64,000 bases of DNA, taken from positions 447,927,096 to 447,991,095 of the forward strand of contig JASDDO010000026.1 in the NCBI GenBank assembly GCA_030015575.1. Direction: 5' to 3'. The position numbers and the translations under genes were made by a program. Position 1 is the first letter of the stretch. The number at the start of each line of letters is the position of its first letter. Below the pieces are notes generated by a model that was given only the letters and a program-made list of their open reading frames with translations, did no database searches and was not told where the DNA came from. This DNA comes from Agapanthus africanus (Eukaryota > Streptophyta > Magnoliopsida > Asparagales > Amaryllidaceae). Shown piece by piece: positions 47,168 to 58,063 of the stretch.

Positions 47168-50100
47168 TATAACACCTTAGAATGTGATTAGGTGTTATTA
47201 TACTTTAATGTGGGGTTTTTAGTAAAATGTTTACCAAAACAGTTTTCAAATATTTTATCTGGATTTATGAATATTTTATTAGAATTTAATTTGGACTGCA
47301 CACAAATGTGCTTGTTAACTAGTGTTAAGTTTGGTTAAACCATGTTTAGATAACCATGGTGGATTAACCCATTTAATTAGGTTAATATGAGTCAATTATG
47401 TGTATTGTTTTTTTTAATTATTGTTTTGTTTTGGAGTTGACTTGAGTGAGGGGACAGAGAGGGAGTGATGGCTTGAGGTATGGCTCCACCAATCTCACCC
47501 CCTTTTCTAAAACCCTCACTCTCATTTCTCATTCTGACACCTCTCTGCCCCTCTGACATACACACACATACACACCCATAACCACAGCAGCACCAGCAGC
47601 AGAAACAACAACAGCTGCAAACAACAACAACAGCAGCAACAGCAGCAAAAAACAACAGCAACAACAACAGCTTATCAGCAGCAGCAATAGCAACAGCATC
47701 ACCAGCAGCAGCACACACCCCCACCCCCTTCTCCTTCTACTTCTTCTCCTTCTTCTTGCACCTAGGATCCCTAGAGGTATAAATTTTAAACTCAACTTCT
47801 TGGTTTTGCTAGAATATGGTTATTTAAGCTTAAGTTAGTATTTAATGTGATTCAGTGCTAGAATTGTGATGTAAGTGGAGATTTGGCCAAGTTATGATTT
47901 TTATGGTTAATATAACTTGACTAGGTGTTTTTAAGGCCATTTAAAATAAGTTTTGCCTAAGATTTCAATAAAATACCATAGGGTTTCAATTTAGTGTAAT
48001 TTAACCTTTTAATGTAGATTTTTAGCCTTTTTAAGATCTGTTGTTGGCCCGAGTGCTTCAGGAAAATTCTGAGTTAACAGGAGCATACTCTTTAGACCTT
48101 GATCACACACACAGAACACGAGACCCCCTACCCACTGTTTTGCTGCCGTTTTATTCGTTCTGGCCGCAAGTTGCGGCCAGATGGGGGAGTCTGATGTTGG
48201 GGTTCGGGTCAGTGGGAGTCTGCTGTATAATTAGGGTTTTTGGTATATGAAACTTTTTATATTTTCACTCGGGTCAAAATCTGGGACTTAAACCCCCTTT
48301 TCAATACTTTTAACTCGTGCGACACGTGTGTTTTCTGTATTGGGTCTGTGGTGCACTACGCGACGCAGCGAGTCGGGGTGGTTTCTGTTGATTTACACAC
48401 GTTTTGACGTATCGAGTGCACGCACGTTTAGTTTCCAACGCGAGTTTTTCCTTTGATCGTGATATCGCATTTTTGCTAGTTTTAGCCTTATATCTATGAC
48501 TTGTGTGTTTCTAGGGTCGGTCGGTGAGACGTCGGACGTGGCGCGGAAGGGAAAAGCGGTGGTTGGACCCGGCTAGCACGAGATCACGGGTGAGTAGATG
48601 TAACATTTACGGGGGAAAATCGTTTGGATGGCACAAGACGCCTGTTAGATTGGATAATTTAAAAGACTTCTAGTGGTACTAGTATTCATGAGTATAGTGC
48701 CTACCTAAACATCTTGCTGCATTCATGATTCTATATACTTACATACATGTGCGAATTCACTTCATAGGACACTTACACTATTGCAAGGGTTTTTATGCAG
48801 CACGAGCACTATTCATGCGGACACACACGCCTTGGTAATTGCTATGCCACAACACTAGATAACTTGTATGACCTAAAATAAAGAACAATTTCACCATATA
48901 TGATACTTAAACATGTGCCAATGCATTTAAATTCCTCAGCATGACTATGTAGGATTGCTAGTCATATGCATGTATCTCAATGCATCATTCGTCCATTTCT
49001 AGCCTATTAGTCATACATTATAGTTGGACTTGTTGATACAATAGGCATTCATTATCATTGACATATACACTTATGATGTTCTTCTTGAGGATTTCAGCAC
49101 CAGAGATTTATGAGATTTTGGGGAAAAGCCGCAAGGATTTAATAAACCTGATACTATTTTGAACATTGAATGTTACGGTTTTTCTCGTGATATGATACAT
49201 GTGTCGTCCACCATGAGTTTTCTGTTGGTTTTCGAGACCTGTTTCGAGGAGTTGGATGAACCGTCTCGGGTATATGGTACACCGAGGCAGAAGATCGTGG
49301 AGTAGACGATAAGCCTTGCAGGGGCAGACTACCTACCGGTGATTGTTGGCGCAGCGGATATCCAAAGAATACCGACCGGGGCCGTGAGATGTTGAGATAT
49401 TGATACTTTGAGATGGGTCAGCCGAACGGCTGGGACCTGAGATACTGTGATATGGATACATGAGATTTTAGATAGTTGTTAAGGTGTCGATGCTGGACAC
49501 GGATTTCTGTAGGTTATATTAATATTATGCTAATATTTCAAAAGAGTTTTCTAGGAAGAAAATAGTGATTTTCTTATATCAACATATTCAGATCACGAGT
49601 TGAAATTGATTCTTGTTGCATGCATACCTGCCAGTACATCTTGCCAGATAGTATTGTACATTGATTCATGTTGCATACATATCAGCTAGTATATCATGCC
49701 ATATCAGTATTGTTGATGTTATGACACTTGCGTGCATGCTTACGATAGCCTCTATAGATGTTATTTATTACTCACGAGTTGGCAACTCACCCCGTTGTGC
49801 CACAGCCATTTTGTAGGTCCGCTCTATCAGCACTGTAGCGGCAGACGCACTTGCTCCTTTTGCCTGGACTTGAGGATTTTGCTCGTAGGTGGGTTGTGAT
49901 ATCATTTTGGTTTCCACCTTATATATTCATTGTATTTAGAGTACTCCATCTACCGTATCTACCGTACCTGCTATTGTATTGATGTATATTGACATAGAGA
50001 CGAGACAGTGAGATTTGTGGACTTTTATGTTGTATTTTGGGGTCGAGCTCACTTGAGCCGACATGATGCTTATTACTTGTGCCTTTCATACTTATTTTGC

Positions 50101-50453
50101 ACATTGCTGATTTACATTGCATGGGATTTGAGTCCGCTTCGGCGAAGAGCTAGCTCCCAATTGGGGATACCTTATTTCATATTGTTCATATATATATTTC
50201 TGTTTTGTAACCGTTTGGGGGCCAGTATTTACAAATAGACCCTGTCGAAATTTTTGGAAAAATGGATGTTGCTTTTAAAAAGCTTGATGTGACTTATTGG
50301 ATTAAAAAATTGTTTTCAATAAATTGGGTTTTCTTCATTCTATTGCTTAAATTGGTTTTGATTTCTGGGCTTTGGCTTTCTTTGATTGCGTACGCCTTGA
50401 GACGTTTCGTAATTTAAGCGTCTGTCGCGTTCCGTACCTTTCAGGTCGTGACA
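47168..50453 (+). repeat. 3' LTR of chromovirus C, 3286 bp
   Basis: Matches the 5' LTR but begins TATAAC where the partner has TGTAAC, so the terminal TG is mutated. Ends CGTGACA. Carries a CAG-rich run (about 47585-47715) and one 17-nt unit at 49484-49500. Confidence 0.92.
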
Positions 50454-51276
50454 GATATATTTGCATGTTTGAGATTTTGTGCCCACAGTTGCACATGACT
50501 TCGATTGATGTCATTCGAGATGCTGATTTTGATTTCATACCTATGGTATGCATGTGATTTGACTTATGCTTTCGACATAGTTTTCATGCACCTTAGAATT
50601 TTTATGCTATTTTGGTGCACACCAGAGGCACTAAATCGAGATTCTTCGTGCATATTAGTTGCACCTGATACTGCTGTCAGGCACACACATTTCCCTTGAC
50701 ATGTGTTTTCGTGCACACCCGTTGCACTTAGATTTTGTTTCTGTGCACATGTATGGCACATTCATGGATTTCGATTTCCGTACGCACCAGACGCACGTGG
50801 CAGTCTTATATACCTTTTGGGATTGATTTCCTTTGAGCAGTAAGTTTCATGATATTTACTATTTGGTATAGCAGCTGAGCAGGACTAGTCAAAGGAAAGT
50901 AGCTGAATATGTTTTTGCTTGCCGATAGTTATCGAAGTGATTTCCAAAAATGAGCTATAATCTCAGTATTTACCTACGTGTCCGAGATAACACGGAACAA
51001 TTATAAAGGAAACCTTCTAAATTATTTTTCAAAACGGCGGGACGTGTATATTAAACAAAGGATATATATATATATATATTCACTATAACTCCGATGATTG
51101 CGGGATGCTTGACGGAGTCTTGATTTTGGTTTATATACTCGCTTTTCATGCGCATGCATTCCGCTACAATGTGTTTTAGGTATTTATGATTTCGGATCCT
51201 CGACGACTTGGCCTTTTTACAGAAATGTTTTAGTATTTGAGGGGTTTAAATTTAAATTCGGGGAACGAATTTCATT
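50454..51276 (+). other. Noncoding interior of element B, right part, with 17-nt symmetric iterons
   Basis: No gene. Contains a series of 16-17-nt units of the form GTGC-N9-GCAC at 50479, 50615, 50648, 50711, 50743 and a variant at 50780. Spacings include 33, 63, 32 and 37 nt. A TA dinucleotide run lies at about 51062-51079. Confidence 0.82.
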
Positions 51277-51288
51277 AAGGGGGGAAGA
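51277..51288 (+). other. Polypurine tract of element B
   Basis: AAGGGGGGAAGA, one base before the LTR start TGTAACATTTC. Confidence 0.9.
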
Positions 51289-54046
51289 CTGTAACATTTC
51301 AGAAAAAAAAAATATTATTTTTGGGAATTTTTATAATTAAATAATAAATATATTGAATATTTTATTGGTGTGGTATAATTAAATAAAGATAAATTAGGGG
51401 AAAATTTAGAAAATTACGAAAATTACAAAAATTACTAAAATGATGGTGCTTTATGTGATTTATGCAAATTATAAACTTTTATGATCAATTATACGCTATT
51501 TTATTGCTAATCGCGATTAAATATCGCTAATCTTGCATTAATCCGGTTTTGTGCACATGACATACACCATATCATTTTTAGCACTTGTTACATTTTTATC
51601 ATGGCTTTTCTTCATTTTCTTTTGCATGCTTGTTGTTTTAATATGAAAATAAAAGAAAACAAAAGAAAACAAAAGAAAAAGGAAAATGATTAGACATATG
51701 GGTATGGGCATGAGAGAGAGAGGTAAGGGGTCAAGTTGACCTTAACCATTATCCTCCTTCATTTTTTACCTTCACCAAATTTCCTCCCTCTTCTCTCTAT
51801 GGCAGCACCCCTCCTCTAGATCCACTACACACCTCAAAACACCCTCAAAAATACATCAAAAGTTCATCTCCACTTCAGAAAAAGCATGCACAAGCTCACT
51901 ACAAAAACTTTGGACCAAGAAAAATCGGATTTTGAAGACTTGGGGCAACTCATGAAAATTCTAGAGTTGCCAAATGAGCTAATTTCTACACCATTAGAAT
52001 AGTATTTCAATTCCTTAAGCATCCATACATGTTTAGAATCGATATTGTGAAGTTTAGCGAACTTTGAAATTCCAAGTTAGGGATTTGGGATGGAATTGAT
52101 TTCAAAGGTGCAATTGAGGTGTAATTAGGGACTACGACCCCTGTAGGGATTGTATAGTGGGCTAAACCATAAATTAAAACCCCAATTCCCAAACATAGAA
52201 ACCCCGATATCGGGAATTCATAAGAATTGTGATGTGTTTTGGTGATCTTCTATAACCCGGGTGACCTGAAGAATATTTAGCGAAGACTGGGAGATGTGCA
52301 GGCAACCTACAACCTATACCCAAAACCTGAGACCCCCACTCCAAGTTCTGGCTGCAAATTTACTCATTTTTGCCTCAAATTGCAGCCTGGGGGGAGTGGA
52401 AATGATCCGTGTTTGGTCCAGGGCTTTATCTCCAGTAAATTAGACCCTCCATATGTGCAAAATTGGCAAATTTCACTTAGGGTAAAATCTGGGACCATTT
52501 TCTTGAGTTGCTGCATTGCTTTACGACTTCGTTTTAATTTAGGATTTCGTATTTGATTTTGTGTTCCGTCGTCTGATGTTTGTACATCAGCGACGGGGGT
52601 TGTTTGTTGGTTTTGCAGGCGTAAGCTATAGGTTTTAACCTATGAGCGAAACGTGTGTCGTTTTGGTTTTCCGACTTGATTTTAATGCGCATTTGCGATT
52701 GTGTATTGGTTATAGGTACCCACCATGTGGATTTCAAGATGAAAAGGATGAGCAAGGCGTCATTGACCCCAGCAAGCGAAGATCAATGTGAGTAGATCTA
52801 TATCTATGGGGAAGTCGGGTGGATGGCGTATAGCACCCTCACAGTTCGTAGTGTAGTGTATGGTATATATTATATGGATATATTTATATATTTATTGTGA
52901 GATTATGATTTATCTAGATAGACTTTGGGAGTCATGGATAACTTTAGTGTAATTGGGTGATAGCGTCATTAGTTAGTTTAGTCGCGAACCCTAGAATAAG
53001 GTTTACACCCACACGCGCACACATACTTACTTTGGTTTACTTGTACGTATATGGGGATATGTATATATATATACACATAGGTATGGGACTATGTATATAC
53101 ATATACGTACACATATATATGGATGATGAGGATAGTATATGGTACTTGGAGATGAGTCGATGAGATTTGGGCATGATGTCATGAGATCGGTAGTTTGTTT
53201 TGTTTCGTATTGTGAGATACGACATGAGATTTTAGCGGGCCTTTAGGCGTGTGTTTTCATACACGCATATATATGCAGATGGTATCAGTTTGTACTAGAC
53301 TTAGATCAGTACCCCCAGTTGATGAGATATGATGATAAGGATACCAGATAATTGATGAGATAAATGTGAGATTCGACATGTACCCAGATTTGGGATGCCG
53401 TACGATGGATTTATCGTACGAGATATATATTAATGATAGATCCACACTTTTGACTCGAGGATGCCATGTTATATATTGTACCGTATGTGATACTATGAAG
53501 GCGGGATCACCGACTATTATATTTCTATATATCGACTCAGACCTAGGCGGTCTTCCTTACCGTTTTGATTAGCCTGCTAGTTTAGTCCTGTAGTTATTTG
53601 TAGATGCTATACTAGACTCGAATCATACATATTTCAAAACTAACGAATCGTGAGTATTTTAAAGACATGCCAATGGATTCTATGGATATTTCAAAGGACG
53701 TACCCTTTTTCATAAAAAACACCGTAGCCCCTATTTTTCCAAACACCACGATTCGTGTGATTTCAAATGACAAACTATATGACTCGTATAACTAATGTAG
53801 ATTCCTTATAATTGCATTTACATTCAACTTCCATATATTCATGTTGTTATTAGCGCATTACATGCTTATATACTTGTGATTTATGTTATATTAAACCCAT
53901 GCAGTCAGGACACCAGCACCATTACCGATGATGCGTATGCTCCACGTATACCTGCTTGCCGGCTCACACACTTCATCTTCAATAATTGCCATGTCACTAC
54001 ACAGTAGGATTGTTGCATCAGGATATGACTCCTTGCATGACATACT

Positions 54047-54150
54047 TGCGTACATACATATTGTACACCCATACTTGCGTACGTACATATTGTACAACCA
54101 TACTTGCGTACCTACATATTGTACATCCATACTTGCTTACATACATATTT
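54047..54150 (+). repeat. 29-bp tandem repeat in the LTR of B, about 4 units
   Basis: Unit like CTTGCGTACATACATATTGT followed by ACACCCATA. The partner LTR has the same array at about 35345-35465 with other substitutions. The related LTR of H lacks it at the homologous place (near 60780). Confidence 0.85.
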
Positions 54151-54767
54151 GCGCATTCATAGATAATTTTGGCTTGATTTTGGATATTTGGGAAACCGCA
54201 AGATATATTTTAAAACCGGATTCATTTGAATGAGCAGTTCTCCCTTGATATGTGTATATTACTGTTCCATGTTGCATGATATTCGGATATGCTTACATTT
54301 CTGTTAGATGTCGCATAGATCATGCTTTATGATTATACGTATTGAGATATGTTGCTTTTATGAGACTTCTGGATTTGAGAACCGTGGTTATTTCAAAAGA
54401 GAGTATGTATTGTTTTTAAAAAAAACGGTTTATCTTGTTATGATATTTCAGTGCGTCCACCATGTGTTTTCTCGGTTCTGAGAGTGGCATGTGAAACCCT
54501 ATTCGAGGAGCGTTAGGCGCCATCTGCAGGTACATGGTGGACCCGGTGAGGTATCCCGGGGAAAAAAGACTCGTATTGTTAGACGGTGAGCCTGGCAAGG
54601 GAGCACAACCTACCGGTGATAGTCTTTGGGACCCGTCGGTTATCCGGAGGATACCGACCGGAGTCATGAGATGGATATGAGGGCCGACCAGAGTAGGCTG
54701 CGCCTGAGGCGAGATACATATGATGGCCGATCTGAGGATGCGGCGCCTGAGATATATGAGGACTTAT

Positions 54768-54939
54768 GTGTCGATGCTGGACACGTGTTTCATGATGTTT
54801 TGAGTGTCGATGCTGGACACTCAGGTTCCATGATTTTGATGTGTCGCGAGGGACACACGTTGATTTATATCCTCATACTTTCATGCATATGCTTTTATGA
54901 ATTTTACGTGCAAGATTTTGTTGTGTCATTGGTTGACAC
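54768..54939 (+). repeat. GTGTC-N7-GACAC iterons in the 3' LTR of B
   Basis: Units at 54768-54784, 54804-54820, 54841-54856 and 54923-54939, the first three spaced 36-37 nt. Each has 5-bp complementary ends. Confidence 0.8.
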
Positions 54940-55903
54940 GTGGACGAGATCCATATTCATAGAGGCATTGATTTCATACTTGGATGATATCCACATACTT
55001 ATAGACTTCATGATATAGTTGACACTGATTCATTTTGATTACATTGATCATACCTCATATTTTTGATATGTTGCTACCTGGGGCACTGACACGAGCACTT
55101 GCTATGACACTTATGTATAGATGTTTACCCTTGCCACCTTACCATGGTTCAGACTTTATCATATTGAGGATATAGATATATATATATATATTACAGATCG
55201 TTTTGACCTAGGATTGAGTCATACATACGATTCTGCTCTGTGATGTTTTCTACTCACGAGTTAGCAACTCACCCCGCTGTGCCACAGTTTCTTGCAGGTT
55301 TTGCCGTACATGTTTCTTTGCGGCTTTACTGGCACACTGCTTTCATTCTGGGTGATTGCTTTGGTAGGTCGGTTCACTTGTATCGTGACCACCATTGTAC
55401 TCTATTTTTATCCAGTTGTATCTAGTAAACTCCATCAACCAGACTTGTATATTTATTAGACTTATAAGGCCAGTGTATATTCTTTCGATCTTAGAGTCGC
55501 GCGTTGTATTATTATGGTTTTCTTGATGATTTTGAGTTCATTTTGAGTTTTGATTCTCGCCCTTCGGCATTGTATATTATATAGCTTGCATGGTTGTGAA
55601 CGTTAATTGACGAAGAGCTAGCTCCCGCTTGGGGATGCCTTTATTCATATTTTGCATGTTGTACCCTTTTGGGCCAGTATTTACAAAGGAAACTCTGCCG
55701 AAATTTTCAGAAAAGACTTGAGATTTTAAAAATGCACACTTCGACTTATGTTATTAAAACCACTTTCTTTAAAACATGTTTTCTTCACTTCTTTCTTAAA
55801 ATGGTTTAGATTTCTGTGATTTCTTGACTTAGTTGAATTAGATGGGATCCTATAGACTTCATATGATTCAAGTGCCAGTCACGTGCCATTTCGGGTTGTG
55901 ACA

Positions 55904-55987
55904 CTAGTATAAAAGAGGATGATGAAGTCGGAATTTTGCTCTCTTTAGGTTTATTTTTCTCACTTTATTTAATCACTTAGAAAAATC
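55904..55987. other. Unassigned 84-bp spacer
   Basis: Lies between the right end of B and the end of LTR G. I match it to no other part of the window. It may be pre-insertion host DNA; CTAGT (55904-55908) would then be the target duplication of B. Confidence 0.4.
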
Positions 55988-58063
55988 TGTAAGTCTACGG
56001 TAGCGCCCCGGCCGTCTAACAGACGCCAAATGCGGAACAAAAACATTTTGACTGGCGCTATCGTATACTATAACCCGGATCTGCAATTAAAGCTAAACTA
56101 ACAAACTACAAAGTGGGTAGAAATGTTGTACCGAACGATCCGAGTCCTTCGGTCTTCAACCATCATCCCACGCTTTGTTGCGGCTGCTCCGATCTCCTGA
56201 AACTCCAGTCTTCTCGTCCAGGTGGCACCACCTCGACGGATCTTTAAACGGGCTCCAGCCTCTGAACCGAGGAAACTCGATCATCAAGTTTGCTAAAGAG
56301 ATGACCAAGATTGATGTAGAGAATGAGTAGAACACTTTGTCTCGTTACATCTAAAACTATGGATGAACGGTTAATGAAGTTGCCTTTTCGGATTGGAATG
56401 AAATGAGAAATGTTTCTATCTAATTTCCATGAATCCCAAAGCAATCATAAATGTTTTTTTCATGCAACCATAACATTTTCAAAGAGGGGCCGGCCACTTA
56501 AGATGAGGGGGTGGTGAGTGTAGGAGGTGGAAGGTGACCACAAGTATTAATTGATGAATGAGTCATAACAACACCTTGCATCTCATTAATGCATACAATG
56601 AATCAAATAAACTAGTCATCAACTCATTTAATGATCAATTAAAGCACTTAGCCACTTCACCATCCTAGTCACTATCTAGAACCTTCTAGAAACATGACTC
56701 ACCCAAGAAAAGATAAATCCGTCTTTAACCGAATGTTAAAGACGGGTGATAGAAAACTGGAAACTGGCAACTTCGAAAAGCGATCCCGAAACGAATTTCA
56801 GGATAACCCCGTAACAGTATAAACATACCCGCATTTGTATTACGAACGAATACAAATGCAACTGAGACAAAGATATTATATTTACACAGTATAATACTAG
56901 GATCCGGCTTAAACCTAAGCCTACCAGTATTATCTGCCCGAAATATGACACGTGCGAAAGCGCACGTGCATTTTCCGAACCCTGCCATAAAACCATACGG
57001 TCTCTACAACGTTTCGCCCGAACATGGGAAACTGTCTGTGGGGGACTCTAATGACTCATCAACACTCTGGCACTGGGTATAACCACTAGCACGTCAGAGG
57101 TACGAGCTGTACATAACTGTGGCCTATGTATTGATAGGAAGGGAAGCTGACGAGCGAACTCATCCAGAAACCCTACTGAGCCTAACAGTGACAATATACA
57201 TACAGTCCGGTCCGTTCGTCTATGAGTATCGTATATCGGCCTAGGGGCTGGTAACGTCAGACCCCCAATAGCGGTATAAGTCATGTCAGAGAGTAGCCCA
57301 GTACACCCTGAAATACTACTGGAGTACCTACCAGTAAATCTCCTGCCTCGGCCGAGGGCTTTGTGTAATGGCTCTCCTAGACACAGCGCGATCTCACCCC
57401 CAATACCGGGAGAGACGAATCCCCTGTCGATCCGCTCACTTGCCTCCATGTGGCTCGGGACTGTACCCAAAAAAGACCTGTTTGCACGACTCCTTTGAGC
57501 CGTGGTAGGGTAGAAATCAAAGCATAGTGGAAACTCACACGAGACAAATAACGACCACAGGTCGATGAATTAACCTGTACACATGTCACCAGGGAACTGC
57601 TATCTGACGCTAGGCATAATACCAACTAGCAGGTTCCCGGCGAGTCATGTCCGGTGTACTCATAACCTAATGAGCACCTGTATACATCTTAGGTGATCCA
57701 ACTGACACCAGTAGCTTATGAGACCGGCCACCGCCCCTCGTCGGGGTCTCGACTGTATACACTAGTCTACTCTGGAGTATCGATGCCCTGTCTCGAAACT
57801 CCCACGATTAGGGACACTTTAAGGATGTGCTTACAGACCCCCAGCTCCCACGTATATGATCGCCATCATACTGCTGGCAGTCAAGCAAGAATCCTATGGG
57901 CTCTATCATCATGCAATAGTGAACTAAAACTTGTATACGGATAAAGACAAACCAGATAGCATACTATCATCTTGAGCAAGACCGTCATATCGGTATAGGT
58001 CCTCCCTCAATCATTGCAATCAAGTGCTTGCGATCCAATAATTGACTTTGAAGGCTCCATATC
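55988..58063 (-). repeat. Diverged copia LTR G, related to that of A
   Basis: Starts on the plus strand TGTAAGTCTACGGTAGCGCC and follows 17989-20150 almost to the end, at roughly 80-85 percent by eye. No primer site or PPT adjoins its left end, so it is either a solo LTR or the outer end of a 3' LTR. Its right terminus coincides with the start of H, so the last bases are uncertain. It keeps the hairpins of LTR A, some in more perfect form (56719-56745 has an 11-bp stem). Confidence 0.83.

Larger units (their letters stand above)
38863..50453 (+). mobile_element. Tekay/Del-type chromovirus C (Ty3/gypsy), decayed
   Basis: Complete in structure: 5' LTR 38863-42185, tRNA-Met-type primer site, gag and pol remnants ending in a chromodomain, PPT, 3' LTR 47168-50453. 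Flanks are GATTT (38858-38862) and GATAT (50454-50458), a probable target duplication with one change. The LTRs differ at about 12 of the first 175 sites by eye. Confidence 0.92.
33884..55903 (+). mobile_element. LARD-like long-LTR element B, protein-less, interrupted by the chromovirus
   Basis: Two long LTRs (33884-37202 truncated at its start, 51290-55903 complete at 4614 bp) enclose 37203-38862 plus 50454-51289, about 2.5 kb in all, with no gag or pol. The chromovirus at 38863-50453 splits the interior. Primer site, first 130 nt of leader, PPT context and LTR ends resemble those of the chromovirus. In a 265-nt segment the LTRs differ at about two dozen sites by eye, so the element is old. 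Confidence 0.87.
51290..55903 (+). repeat. 3' LTR of element B, 4614 bp
   Basis: Runs from TGTAACATTTCAG to GTTGTGACA. From 52577 it aligns with 33884-37202. It is noncoding throughout. Short frames of 60-130 codons are not conserved in the partner and are treated as chance. Confidence 0.9.

Noticed and set aside
50479-50796. CRISPR-like array
   Set aside because: Units are short, with variable middles and constant complementary ends, in a plant retroelement; there are no repeat-spacer units and no cas genes.
53891-54233. Overlapping frames on both strands with repeated Cys/Tyr/Val patterns
   Set aside because: They come from the 29-bp tandem array in the LTR of B and are not conserved in length with the partner array at 35196-35581.
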